Of a stretch of 64,000 nt of DNA, positions 44,187-54,995 are shown one piece after another. The DNA lies in contig NZ_CP102630.1 of assembly GCF_024721605.1 (NCBI RefSeq), positions 372,001-436,000 on the forward strand, read 5' to 3'. Position 1 is the stretch's first letter. Every line of letters begins with the position of its first letter. A program made the position numbers and the translations under genes. The notes below the pieces were generated by a model that was not told the DNA's origin, did not search any database, and saw nothing but the letters and a program-made list of their open reading frames with translations. The stretch comes from Sphingomicrobium flavum (GTDB lineage: Bacteria; Pseudomonadota; Alphaproteobacteria; Sphingomonadales; Sphingomonadaceae).

Positions 44187-45143
44187 ATGAAGCTGCTTAC
44201 CTTAGTTGTCCCGATTTATAACGAGCAGGAAACCGTGCGACCATTCGTCGAACGTATCGAGGAGGTTTGGCCACAAATTGCCAGCGCCATGGGCAAGGGG
44301 GCGACGCTGGAGATCCTGTTCGTCAACGACGGTAGCAGCGATCTCTCGCGCGATGTCATTGCCAATCTGAAGAGCGACGTGGCACGATTGCGGCTGGTCA
44401 ACCTGTCGCGCAATTTCGGCAAGGAGGCGGCGCTTTCAGCAGGGCTGCATCATGCTTGTGGCGATATTGTCGTGCCAATCGATGTCGACCTGCAAGACCC
44501 GCCGGAAGTGATTGCGGAGATGGTAGAGCGATGGAAGTCCGGGGCGAAGGTCGTCAACGGGCGACGCACCGACCGGTCGCATGATGGCTGGTTCAAGCGC
44601 AAATCGGCTAGCGCTTTCTATTCTCTGTTCGAACGGCTGGCCGACCATCCGGTACACCGCGATGTCGGCGATTTCCGCTTGATGGATCGTGATGCCGTGC
44701 ATGTCATCAATCAGTTGAGCGAACAGAGCCGTTTCAACAAGGGTCTATTCTCCTGGATCGGATTTGAGGTCGATACGGTGGAATATAAGCGCCCAGAGCG
44801 ATTCGCCGGGGAGACCAAATGGAAGCTGCGCAAACTTTGGTCTCTCGCCATTGACGGCATTACGTCAACGACGACGTTGCCGCTGCGCGTGTGGACTTAT
44901 CTTGGCGCCGTCATTGCTTTTGGCGCCTTCATTTATGCGGCTTTCCTGATCGGATACACGATCGTCGAAGGACGCGATGTCCCCGGCTACGCATCGATCA
45001 TGGTGGCCGTATTGCTGCTTGGCGGGCTTAACCTCCTCAGCCTCGGCCTCATCGGTGAATATCTTGGCCGGGTCGCGGTGCAGGTGCGCGGGCGCCCGCT
45101 TTATGTCGTCGAATCGATCGAGGAGATTGACGCTGGAGCGTGA
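44187..45143 (+). CDS. GtrB/DPM1-like polyprenyl-phosphate glycosyltransferase
   Basis: 318 aa. GT2 domain KLLTLVVPIYNEQETVRPF, FVNDGSSDLS, LSRNFGKEAALSAGL and IDVDLQDPPEV (metal motif), a KRKSASAFYSLF segment, then two C-terminal helices and the family ending GGLNLLSLGLIGEYLGRVAVQVRGRPLYVV. These features are those of undecaprenyl-phosphate glucosyl- or aminoarabinosyl-transferases. It charges the carrier lipid that GT-C enzymes use. ATG 44187 follows GGGGGAT. The methyltransferase gene begins inside its end. Confidence 0.92.
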   Translation: MKLLTLVVPIYNEQETVRPFVERIEEVWPQIASAMGKGATLEILFVNDGSSDLSRDVIANLKSDVARLRLVNLSRNFGKEAALSAGLHHACGDIVVPIDVDLQDPPEVIAEMVERWKSGAKVVNGRRTDRSHDGWFKRKSASAFYSLFERLADHPVHRDVGDFRLMDRDAVHVINQLSEQSRFNKGLFSWIGFEVDTVEYKRPERFAGETKWKLRKLWSLAIDGITSTTTLPLRVWTYLGAVIAFGAFIYAAFLIGYTIVEGRDVPGYASIMVAVLLLGGLNLLSLGLIGEYLGRVAVQVRGRPLYVVESIEEIDAGA

Positions 45144-45858
45144 AATCTATGACGCCATGGATGCGAGTGAAGAGCGTCACTGGTGGTTCGAAGGCCGGCG
45201 CGCCGTGCTCAAGGCGCTGATCGAGGCGCAGGTGCGGCCGGGAGCCGATGCGCGGATCCTGGATGCAGGTTGCGGGACGGGGGGCAACCTGCCCTTCCTT
45301 CAGCAATTCGGGGCGATCGAGGCGTGCGAATATGATGCCGATGCACGGGCCGCTGCGGCGAGGAAATCGGGCCTCACCATCCATCCTGCCCGCTTGCCCG
45401 ACGATCTTTCGCAGGTCGGCGATAGTTATGACCTGATCACCTTGCTCGATGTACTGGAGCACCTCGAGGACGACGCCGCCTCGCTGTCGGCCCTCAAGGA
45501 GCGGCTGGCGCCCGGGGGCAAAATCCTGCTGACCGTGCCGTCACAGCCGTGGATGTGGTCCGATCATGACGTGAAGCATCATCATTTTCGGCGCTACACA
45601 CCGCAAACCCTACGCGCCGCCTTCGAGAAAGCTGGCATGAAGGTCGACCGAATGGGCTATATGAATTCGCTGCTCTTCCCGCTCGCCATGGTGCAGCGGG
45701 CAGCAGGCAAATTCTCGAAAAAGGCAGCCAATGCAGGCGACATGCCGCCCGGCTGGCTCAACGGTCCGCTCAAGGCGATCTTCGCGCTTGAGGGCAAGCT
45801 GGTAAACCGGGTGAAGCTGCCGCCGGGCCTGTCGCTTTACGCGGTGGCACGCGCTTAA
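45127..45858 (+). CDS. SAM-dependent methyltransferase of the glycan block
   Basis: 243 aa. Motif [16 protein letters not shown], post-[19 protein letters not shown], motif [22 protein letters not shown] and [17 protein letters not shown], typical of methyltransferases next to polyprenyl glycosyltransferases. A basic amphipathic C terminus could touch the membrane. Family starts (REIYDAM...RHWWF) need a beginning near 45127 (TTG); ATG 45157 is an alternative. It overlaps the GtrB-like gene by 17 bases and ends in a four-base overlap with atpC. Confidence 0.88.
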   Translation: MTLEREIYDAMDASEERHWWFEGRRAVLKALIEAQVRPGADARILDAGCGTGGNLPFLQQFGAIEACEYDADARAAAARKSGLTIHPARLPDDLSQVGDSYDLITLLDVLEHLEDDAASLSALKERLAPGGKILLTVPSQPWMWSDHDVKHHHFRRYTPQTLRAAFEKAGMKVDRMGYMNSLLFPLAMVQRAAGKFSKKAANAGDMPPGWLNGPLKAIFALEGKLVNRVKLPPGLSLYAVARA

Positions 45859-46109
45859 CCCTCAACGCTCTCCGCGAGGATCGTGAGGCCGTTGTCGCCG
45901 ACTTCGGCGAAGCCGCCCGACACTTGCACGCTTTCGGGTTCGCCGCCGGGGGTCTTGTAGATGTCGATGGCGCCGTCTTTCAGGGTGGTCATGAAGGGCG
46001 CATGGCCTTCCATGACGCCGAATTGGCCTTCGACACCGGGCACGACGACCATGTGGGCTTCGTCCGAGCGGACGAGCTTTTCCGGGGTCACCAGTTCGAA
46101 CTTCAGCAT
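45855..46109 (-). CDS. atpC: F1 ATP synthase epsilon subunit (short form)
   Basis: 84 aa, covering only the beta-sandwich domain: [59 protein letters not shown]. The C-terminal helical hairpin that inhibits the enzyme in E. coli is absent, as is common in alphaproteobacteria, so regulation must use other means (for example the zeta inhibitor, not in this window). Last gene of the atp operon; its ATG overlaps the stop of the small cysteine protein (TAATG). Confidence 0.95.
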   Translation of the reverse strand: MLKFELVTPEKLVRSDEAHMVVVPGVEGQFGVMEGHAPFMTTLKDGAIDIYKTPGGEPESVQVSGGFAEVGDNGLTILAESVEG

Positions 46110-46297
46110 TACCCTTGTCCTCCGATCGCCGCGTCGAACATCGTCGTGGCGGTCTCAAATTTGTCCCGGCAGCCCGGGTTGCAGAAACCGACGACCTTGC
46201 CCCTGTAGAGCGTCAGGCTGTCGGCCTGTACCGGGTCGCCCGACCAGGGGCAGACCCGGTTGTGACAATCTTCAAGGCGAAGATCGTCGGCTTTCAT
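46109..46297 (-). CDS. Small TRASH-like cysteine protein inside the atp operon
   Basis: 62 aa, begins directly after the atpD stop (TAA then ATG) and ends in the atpC start (TAATG), so it is surely translated with them. Cysteines at 11, 16, 39 and 43. C16-x22-C39-x3-C43 fits the TRASH/YHS-type metal site, with the segments CPWSGDPV and [17 protein letters not shown]-like domains bind metals such as copper or zinc in sensors and transporters. It is not an ATP synthase subunit. Function unknown; metal sensing or delivery is a guess. Confidence 0.85.
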   Translation of the reverse strand: MKADDLRLEDCHNRVCPWSGDPVQADSLTLYRGKVVGFCNPGCRDKFETATTMFDAAIGGQG

Positions 46298-48653
<2,356 letters not shown>

Positions 48654-48680
48654 GCCAGTCTCTCTCCCGTCAGCGTGACC

Positions 48681-50210
48681 TTAAGCGAACTGCTTGGCGA
48701 ACGCGCCGAGCGCGTCCTTCAGCTTCGCAGCGGTGTCATCCTCGAGCTTCTTGGTCTCGCGGATGGTCTTCAGAATGTCCTGATGCTCGGCCTTCATGAA
48801 GCTCAGCATCGCCGCTTCGTAGCGGGTGACATCTTCCACGGCGACCGTGTCGATGAAGCCGTTAGTGCCCGCGAAGATCGAGACGACCTGGTCTTCGACC
48901 GGCATCGGCTGGAACTGCGGCTGCTTCAGAAGCTCGGTCAGGCGCGCACCGCGGGCCAGCAGCTTCTGGGTCGAGGCGTCGAGATCCGAACCGAACTGGG
49001 CGAATGCGGCCATTTCGCGATACTGGGCCAGCTCCAGCTTGATCGAGCCGGCAACCTTCTTCATTGCCTTGGTCTGGGCGGCACCGCCAACGCGGCTGAC
49101 CGACAGACCGACCGAAATGGCCGGGCGGATGCCCTGGTAGAAGAGGTCGGTTTCAAGGAAGATCTGGCCGTCAGTGATCGAAATCACGTTGGTCGGAATG
49201 TAGGCCGACACGTCGCCGGCCTGCGTTTCGATGATCGGAAGCGCGGTCAGCGAGCCCGAGCCATTATCTTCGTTCATCTTGGCCGCACGCTCGAGCAAGC
49301 GAGAATGCAGGTAGAAAACGTCGCCCGGATAGGCTTCGCGGCCCGGCGGGCGGCGCAGCAGCAGCGACATCTGGCGATAGGCGACGGCCTGTTTGGACAG
49401 ATCGTCATAGACGATGCAGGCGTGCATGCCATTGTCGCGGAAATATTCGCCCATGGCGCAGCCGGTATAGGGCGCGAGGAACTGCAGCGGGGCCGGTTCC
49501 GAAGCGGTCGATGCGACGATGATGGAATATTCCATCGCGCCATTTTCTTCGAGCGTCTTGACCAGCTGCGCAACGGTCGAGCGCTTCTGGCCGACGGCGA
49601 CGTAGATGCAGTAAAGCTTTTCGCTCTCATCACCGCCAGCGTTGACATTCTTCTGGTTGATGAAGGTGTCGATGGCGACGGCCGACTTGCCGGTCTGGCG
49701 GTCACCGATGATCAGTTCGCGCTGGCCGCGGCCGACGGGGACGAGGGCGTCGAGAGCCTTAAGGCCGGTTTGCACGGGCTCGTGCACCGACTTCCTCGGG
49801 ATGATGCCCGGGGCTTTCACTTCAACGCGGCTGCGTTCGGTCGCCTCAATCGGGCCCTTGCCGTCGATCGGGTTGCCGAGCGCGTCGACGACGCGGCCCA
49901 ACAGGCCCTTGCCGACGGGAACGTCCACGATGGTGCCGGTGCGCTTGACGGTCGAACCTTCGCTCACTTCACGGTCGGAACCGAAGATGACGACGCCGAC
50001 ATTGTCATGTTCCAGGTTCAGCGCCATGCCCTGCACGCCGCTTTCGAACTGGACCATTTCACCGGCCTGCACATTGTCGAGACCGTGGACGCGGGCGATG
50101 CCGTCGCCGACCGACAGCACGCTGCCGATTTCGGTGACCTGGGCGTCGGCGTCGAAATTCTTGATTTCGTCGCGAATGACGCGGGAAATTTCTGCGGCGC
50201 GGATATCCAT
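48681..50210 (-). CDS. atpA: F1 ATP synthase alpha subunit
   Basis: 509 aa regulatory partner of beta. Walker [71 protein letters not shown], all typical. Start ATG 50210 is three bases after the atpH stop. Central gene of atpH-A-G-D-X-C. Confidence 0.98.
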   Translation of the reverse strand: MDIRAAEISRVIRDEIKNFDADAQVTEIGSVLSVGDGIARVHGLDNVQAGEMVQFESGVQGMALNLEHDNVGVVIFGSDREVSEGSTVKRTGTIVDVPVGKGLLGRVVDALGNPIDGKGPIEATERSRVEVKAPGIIPRKSVHEPVQTGLKALDALVPVGRGQRELIIGDRQTGKSAVAIDTFINQKNVNAGGDESEKLYCIYVAVGQKRSTVAQLVKTLEENGAMEYSIIVASTASEPAPLQFLAPYTGCAMGEYFRDNGMHACIVYDDLSKQAVAYRQMSLLLRRPPGREAYPGDVFYLHSRLLERAAKMNEDNGSGSLTALPIIETQAGDVSAYIPTNVISITDGQIFLETDLFYQGIRPAISVGLSVSRVGGAAQTKAMKKVAGSIKLELAQYREMAAFAQFGSDLDASTQKLLARGARLTELLKQPQFQPMPVEDQVVSIFAGTNGFIDTVAVEDVTRYEAAMLSFMKAEHQDILKTIRETKKLEDDTAAKLKDALGAFAKQFA

Positions 50211-50213
50211 TGC

Positions 50214-50768
50214 TTAGCCTTTCATCGCCTGGGCGAGGGTGTTGAGTTTGGTTTTGACGGAAGCATCGATGAGCTGGCTGCCCATCTGAACCTTGATGCC
50301 ACCGAGGATGTCGGGATCGACCGTGGTTTCCACGGCGACGTCGCGGCCCATGCGGGCCGAAAGCTTGGCCTTGAGCGCATCGAGCTGCGCAGCGCTCAGG
50401 GGATGGGCGGTGGTGACGCTGGCGCTGGCTTCACCGCGATGCGCGGCGACCAGCGTGCCAAAAGCGGTGACCGCGGCGCCGAGCTGGTCGAGGCGGCCAT
50501 TATTGGCCAGCACGCCCAGGAAATTGGCGGTCAGGCGATCGAGCGAGAAGGCCTTGGCCATGCCCTTCACCGCGCGCACGGCATCGTCATTGCCCAGCGC
50601 CGGGCAGGCGATCAGCGCCTTCAGCTCATCCGATTGCGTCAGTGCGGCGCCCAGCGAATCGAGATTCGCGGCTACCGTGTCGATCTGATTTTCGTCTCTC
50701 GCCAGGTCGAACAGGGCCGAGGCATAACGCCCCGCCAAGCTCGCCCGGATACCGCCGGAATTATCCAC
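50214..50768 (-). CDS. atpH: ATP synthase delta subunit
   Basis: 184 aa; links F1 to the stator. Family pattern: LAGRYASALFDLARD at the N terminus and the C-terminal motif TVDPDILGGIKVQMGSQLIDASVKTKL. The start is GTG 50768 after GGAG. First gene of the F1 operon; F0 genes are elsewhere, as usual for alphaproteobacteria. Confidence 0.96.
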   Translation of the reverse strand: MDNSGGIRASLAGRYASALFDLARDENQIDTVAANLDSLGAALTQSDELKALIACPALGNDDAVRAVKGMAKAFSLDRLTANFLGVLANNGRLDQLGAAVTAFGTLVAAHRGEASASVTTAHPLSAAQLDALKAKLSARMGRDVAVETTVDPDILGGIKVQMGSQLIDASVKTKLNTLAQAMKG

Positions 50769-51000
50769 GCGCTCTCAAGCTCCAGAACTATCGTCGTCCA
50801 TGCGCTAAATGGGGCGCTTCGGTTTCTCAGGAAAAACCGTGCACCCCCCATGGGTTGGCGCGCCCCTAGCAAGGGGTGGGAGAGGATGCAAGGCATGGCC
50901 GCGCGCTTCTGGAAAAAGGGGTGAGAAAGACGCGGCGACGTGCGGGATGGGCTGTCTCCGGCCTTGCCCGCGCGCGCGAATCGCGCCACCCCTTTCACCA
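50769..51000. promoter_or_regulatory. Promoter/leader region of the atp operon and the divergent hydrolase
   Basis: 232 bases without a gene. The minus-strand leader of atpH can fold CGGTTT / AAACCG (50820-50825, 50834-50839) and CCCCT / AGGGG near 50863-50877. A C-run near 50841-50850 follows. No convincing -35/-10 pair was found for either gene. Divergent promoters are inferred from position. Confidence 0.4.
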
Positions 51001-51807
51001 ATGTCCCGCCCCGCCCGAATCCTGCGCCTGACGCTGGTCGGCCTGACCCTCTCGATCGCATTGGTCCTCATCATGCTCTTCGCCCTGCAACGCCAGATGA
51101 TCTATCCCGGTACCGGCCCCGACGATGGCAGTTGGGCCGCCCCGCCGCCGGGCTATCAGACAGTGACATTGCGCACCTCCGACGGGCTGGCGCTCAACGC
51201 GCTTTACCGCGCGCCTGAGGACGATGCGAAGACGCTGCTCTTCTTCCACGGCAATGGCGATAGCGCGCTCAACAGTTCGATCAGTTTCGAACCGGTGCTG
51301 GCCAGGGGGCAGGGGGCGCTGATGGTCTCCTACCGCGGCTATGCCGGCAATCCCGGCACGCCCGGCGAGGATGGCCTCTATGCCGATGGCGAAGCGGGGC
51401 TCGATTTCCTGCGCGCCCAAGGCATTGCCGACAGCCAGATCGTCGTCGGGGGCTTTTCGCTCGGCACCGGCATCGCCAGCCATGTCGCGACCAAGGGCGA
51501 TTTTGCCGGCCTGCTGCTCGCCGCGCCCTTCAGCGCGTTGGTCGATGTCGCGGGCGAACATTTTCCCTTCCTGCCGACCGGCATGATCATCCGCGACCGC
51601 TATCTCACCCGCGACCGCCTGACCGACAGCAAGGCTCCGCTCCTGATCGTCCATGGCGAAAAAGACGGCATCATTCCGGTCGCCCATGGCCGCCGCCTTG
51701 CCGCGCTCCGGCCCGATGCGACCTTCGCCACCTTTGCGGCTGCCGGTCACAACGATATCGGCCACCATTCGATGGAAACGGTCCGCGACTGGTTCCAGGG
51801 GCTATAA
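51001..51807 (+). CDS. Membrane-anchored alpha/beta hydrolase (ABHD13/BEM46-like)
   Basis: 268 aa. One N-terminal helix (LTLVGLTLSIALVLIMLFAL), then the hydrolase fold: oxyanion region LLFFHGNGDSALNS, nucleophile serine in GGFSLGTGIAS, aspartate in IVHGEKDGIIP and histidine in AGHNDIGHH. Typical start of the family QRQMIYPGTGPD. Would cleave esters or thioesters at the inner face or in the periplasm; substrate unknown. Its end overlaps the convergent GNAT gene by 6 bases. Confidence 0.87.
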   Translation: MSRPARILRLTLVGLTLSIALVLIMLFALQRQMIYPGTGPDDGSWAAPPPGYQTVTLRTSDGLALNALYRAPEDDAKTLLFFHGNGDSALNSSISFEPVLARGQGALMVSYRGYAGNPGTPGEDGLYADGEAGLDFLRAQGIADSQIVVGGFSLGTGIASHVATKGDFAGLLLAAPFSALVDVAGEHFPFLPTGMIIRDRYLTRDRLTDSKAPLLIVHGEKDGIIPVAHGRRLAALRPDATFATFAAAGHNDIGHHSMETVRDWFQGL

Positions 51808-52272
51808 TTCGAGCTCGTAGAATAGGGTGAAATCGGTCGGCTTATAATCGGCAAAAGGACCGCACGGCGTGAAGCCATAGTTGCGATACAGCCGGTTGGC
51901 GGGCGCAAATTGCTCGCTATTGCCGGTTTCCAGTCGCACGATGCGCAAGCCCTCTCCGCGCGCCGCCCCTACCAATCCTTCAAGCAGTGCGCGCCCGACC
52001 CCGCGGCAGAGTGCGTCGGGTGCGGTCCGCATCGACTTGATCTCGCCTTCGCCATGGCCGCGACGCTTGAGCGCGCCGACGCCGAGCAGCCGCCCGCCCG
52101 CCTCGCGCAGGCTGAAGAAACGGATATCGTCGGCGCGCAGATGATTGCGCTCGAGCACATGGCAGGCCGATGGGGGCGATCCCGCCCGCATCTCGCGAAA
52201 ATGCAGCGCCAGCAGCCCGGCGACGTCCGCCGCATCCAGTTCGCCCTCGAAAAGCTGCCATCCAGATTGCAT
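51802..52272 (-). CDS. GNAT-family N-acetyltransferase
   Basis: 156 aa. Motif A (acetyl-CoA binding) in IKSMRTAPDALCRGVGRALLEGLVGAA and motif B in ETGNSEQFAPANRLYRNYGFTPCGPFADY, as in the YjgM/PhnO-like small acetyltransferases. ATG 52272 gives the normal family length. Acceptor substrate unknown. Convergent with the hydrolase. Confidence 0.88.
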   Translation of the reverse strand: MQSGWQLFEGELDAADVAGLLALHFREMRAGSPPSACHVLERNHLRADDIRFFSLREAGGRLLGVGALKRRGHGEGEIKSMRTAPDALCRGVGRALLEGLVGAARGEGLRIVRLETGNSEQFAPANRLYRNYGFTPCGPFADYKPTDFTLFYELEL

Positions 52273-52380
52273 GGTGAAGGGCTAAGCGCTTTGCCTTTAG
52301 CTACCAAGGTGAGAAATTGACGCCGCTTTGAACGCAAGTTTCGGGAAGCTGTGCCGTTGCTGGCGCGCTAACCTTGGCGC

Positions 52381-53424
52381 ATGATGCTGCACGAGATGTT
52401 AGACGAAGTCCGCTGCTGGAGCGCCGTCAAGGCGCGTGACCGTCGCTTTGACGGGCGCTTTGTCACGGGCGTGATGACGACGGGCATTTATTGCCGCCCC
52501 AGCTGTGCCGCGCGCCATCCCAAGCGGGAAAATGTGCGCTTCTTTGCCGATGGCTCGGCAGCACGGGAGAAGGGGCTCCGCGCCTGCAAGCGATGCCTGC
52601 CCGATCATGTCGCGCCCGACGAGGCCGCGGTTGCGGCGGCGGTGGGACGGTTGGGGCGGGGCGCAGCGACGCTCGATGAGCTGGCGGCGCTGACGGGCTA
52701 TTCGCCGACCCATTTCCAGCGCGTCTTCAAGCGCGCCATGGGCGTGTCGCCGGCAGCCTATGCGCGTGCGCTGCGCAAGGACAAGGCGGGCGAGGCGCTG
52801 AGCCGGGGGACTAGCGTGACCGACGCCATCTATGCGGCAGGCTATGAAGCCCCGAGCCGCTTCTACAAGGATATGGAGAAACAGGGCATGACCCCATCGG
52901 CGTGGAAGAATGGCGGGGCGGGGGTGACCATCCGCTATGCCATGGTTGACAGCGCGCTTGGCCCGATGCTGGTCGCCGCGACCGACAAGGGCATTTGCCG
53001 GCTAAGCTTTGACGAGAATGCAAGCGAACTCACCAGCCGTTTCCCCAAGGCCGACATCATCGCCGACGACGGCACGATCGCAAAACTCGTCCAAGGTGCG
53101 GTCAAGGCGGTGGAGGCCCCGCTGGCCATGCCCGACCTGCCGCTCGACGTGGCGGGCACCGCCTTCCAGGAAGCCGTTTGGCAGGAACTGAAGAAAATCC
53201 CGCCCGGCGAGACCCGCAGCTATGCCGACATCGCCGCTGCCGTCGGCAAGCCGGGCGCGGTGCGCGCGGCGGGTAGCGCCAACGGCGCCAACAATGTCGC
53301 GGTCCTCATCCCCTGCCACCGCGTGGTGCGCAGCGACGGTAGCCTGGGCGGCTATGCCTATGGGCTGGAGCGCAAGCAGCAATTGCTCGACCGGGAAGGG
53401 GCAGAGCCGAAAACCCTGCTTTAG
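52381..53424 (+). CDS. ada: Ada: bifunctional methylated-DNA transferase and regulator
   Basis: 347 aa with all three parts: N-Ada zinc domain with C38, C42, C69 and C72 (the same numbers as in E. coli Ada, which supports ATG 52381), an AraC-type HTH (about 95-180, LAALTGYSPTHFQRVFKRAMG), and the C-terminal O6-alkylguanine transferase with acceptor C312 in IPCHRV. Repairs alkylated DNA by suicide transfer and, methylated at C38, activates alkylation-response genes. Convergent with the photolyase gene, stops overlapping by four bases (TTAG). Confidence 0.95.
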   Translation: MMLHEMLDEVRCWSAVKARDRRFDGRFVTGVMTTGIYCRPSCAARHPKRENVRFFADGSAAREKGLRACKRCLPDHVAPDEAAVAAAVGRLGRGAATLDELAALTGYSPTHFQRVFKRAMGVSPAAYARALRKDKAGEALSRGTSVTDAIYAAGYEAPSRFYKDMEKQGMTPSAWKNGGAGVTIRYAMVDSALGPMLVAATDKGICRLSFDENASELTSRFPKADIIADDGTIAKLVQGAVKAVEAPLAMPDLPLDVAGTAFQEAVWQELKKIPPGETRSYADIAAAVGKPGAVRAAGSANGANNVAVLIPCHRVVRSDGSLGGYAYGLERKQQLLDREGAEPKTLL

Positions 53425-54965
53425 CGTGCCCAGCCGCCTTTTGCGGGCTCCAGCGTTTCCAAGAACGCCTCGGCGCTGTCCAGATATTCGGCCTTGTGGT
53501 CATCGCTCATCCGGTCCCAAGTCGCATAGATGCGCCCGATGCGATGGTTGCTTTCCAGCGTGTCGCGGTGGCGGTGCATGAAGTGCCAGTAAAGCGGGTT
53601 GAAGGGGCAGGCATCCTTGCCCGTCTTCTTCGACACCTTGTAGCGGCAGGACCCGCAATAATCGCTCATCTTGTTGATATAATTGCCGCTCGCCGCATAG
53701 GGCTTGCTGCTCATCTTGCCGCCATCGGCGAACAGCGCCATGCCGACCACATTGGGCATTTCCACCCATTCATAGGCATCGGCATAGACGACCAGGAACC
53801 AGTCCTGCACCGCCTTGGGATCGACGCCCGCCAGCATGGCGAAATTGCCCAGCACCATCAGCCGCTGGATATGGTGGGCGTAGGCATGGTCGCGGGTCGC
53901 GCGCACGGCTTCGGACAGGCAGCGCATGTCGGTTTCGCCGGTCCAGTAGAAATCGGGGAGCGGGCGGTCATGGCCGAAGAAATTCTCCTCGCCATAGCCT
54001 TTGCCCTCCCACCAGTAGATGCCACGAATATATTCGCGCCAGCCGATGATCTGGCGGATGAAGCCCTCGGCCGCCTCGATCGGCACCTTGCCGTCATTAT
54101 AGCGCCGCTCGACGCGCTGGCAGGCGTAGAGCGGGTCGAGCAGCCCCAGATTGATCGAGGTCGACAGCAGCGCGTGGTTCATGAAATCCTCGCCGCCCAG
54201 CATCGCATCCTGTGTCGCGCCGAAACAGGCGAGGCGGTGGTCGAGAAAATGTTCGAGCGCCTGCTTGGCCTGATCGGCGGTGACCGGCCAGCCAAAGCCC
54301 TCAAGGCTGCCGAAATGGTCGGAAAAGCGATGCTTGACGAGTGCGATGACCTCCTTGGTGGTTGCATCCGGCGCGAAGGTGGGCCGGTCGGGAAAGTCGG
54401 TATCGGGCGCCGCGCTGTCGCGATTTTCCTTGTCGAAATTCCAGCGCCCTTCGACCGGTTCGTCCCCGTCCATCAACAGTCCGGTTTTCCGGCGCATCTC
54501 GCGGTAGAAATATTCCATGCGCAGCCCGTCGCGGCCCTGCGCCCAAGCGAAGAACTCGTCGAGGCTGCAGACGAAGCGCGTGTCGGGGATCACTTCGACC
54601 GGCAGGCCGAAGCGGTCGTTCCAGCCTTCGATCGCATCGCGCACGCGAAACTCCCCGCTCTCGGTAATGCGGATGGCGTCAATCTCATGGCGGGCCAATG
54701 CGCGCTCGACCTCGCCGGTAAAGCTGCCGCTATTATCCTCATCGTCCAGCTTCACATAGTCGACGGTAAAGCCGCGTTCCTCAAGCTCGGCGGCGAAATG
54801 CCGCATCGCCGAGAAGATCAACACGATCTTCTGCTGGTGATGTTTGACGTAGGTCGCCTCGTCCCACACCTCCATCATCAGGATGACGCTGTCCTTGGGC
54901 GCGTCTTGCAGCCCGGAAAGGTCGTGCGACAATTGGTCGCCCAGGATGGGGATGAGGGTGGTCAC
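53421..54965 (-). CDS. Fe-S photolyase / bacterial cryptochrome (CryPro, PhrB-like)
   Basis: 514 aa. Belongs to the deoxyribodipyrimidine photolyase-related group: start TTLIPILGDQLSHDL, then FDKENRD, INLGLLDPLYACQRVE, GWREYIRGIYW, NAMLAG-type LGNFAMLAGVDPKAVQDWF and NVVGMALFADGG. Four cysteines for a 4Fe-4S cluster are visible: one in YACQRVE, two in DYCGSCRY and one in DACPFNP. Such enzymes repair (6-4) photoproducts or sense light, using FAD and a lumazine-type antenna. GTG 54965 is the only fitting start. Follows priA by 30 bases. Confidence 0.93.
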   Translation of the reverse strand: MTTLIPILGDQLSHDLSGLQDAPKDSVILMMEVWDEATYVKHHQQKIVLIFSAMRHFAAELEERGFTVDYVKLDDEDNSGSFTGEVERALARHEIDAIRITESGEFRVRDAIEGWNDRFGLPVEVIPDTRFVCSLDEFFAWAQGRDGLRMEYFYREMRRKTGLLMDGDEPVEGRWNFDKENRDSAAPDTDFPDRPTFAPDATTKEVIALVKHRFSDHFGSLEGFGWPVTADQAKQALEHFLDHRLACFGATQDAMLGGEDFMNHALLSTSINLGLLDPLYACQRVERRYNDGKVPIEAAEGFIRQIIGWREYIRGIYWWEGKGYGEENFFGHDRPLPDFYWTGETDMRCLSEAVRATRDHAYAHHIQRLMVLGNFAMLAGVDPKAVQDWFLVVYADAYEWVEMPNVVGMALFADGGKMSSKPYAASGNYINKMSDYCGSCRYKVSKKTGKDACPFNPLYWHFMHRHRDTLESNHRIGRIYATWDRMSDDHKAEYLDSAEAFLETLEPAKGGWAR

Positions 54966-54995
54966 ACCCCATCAATGCGTAGCCGTGGCTGAGGT

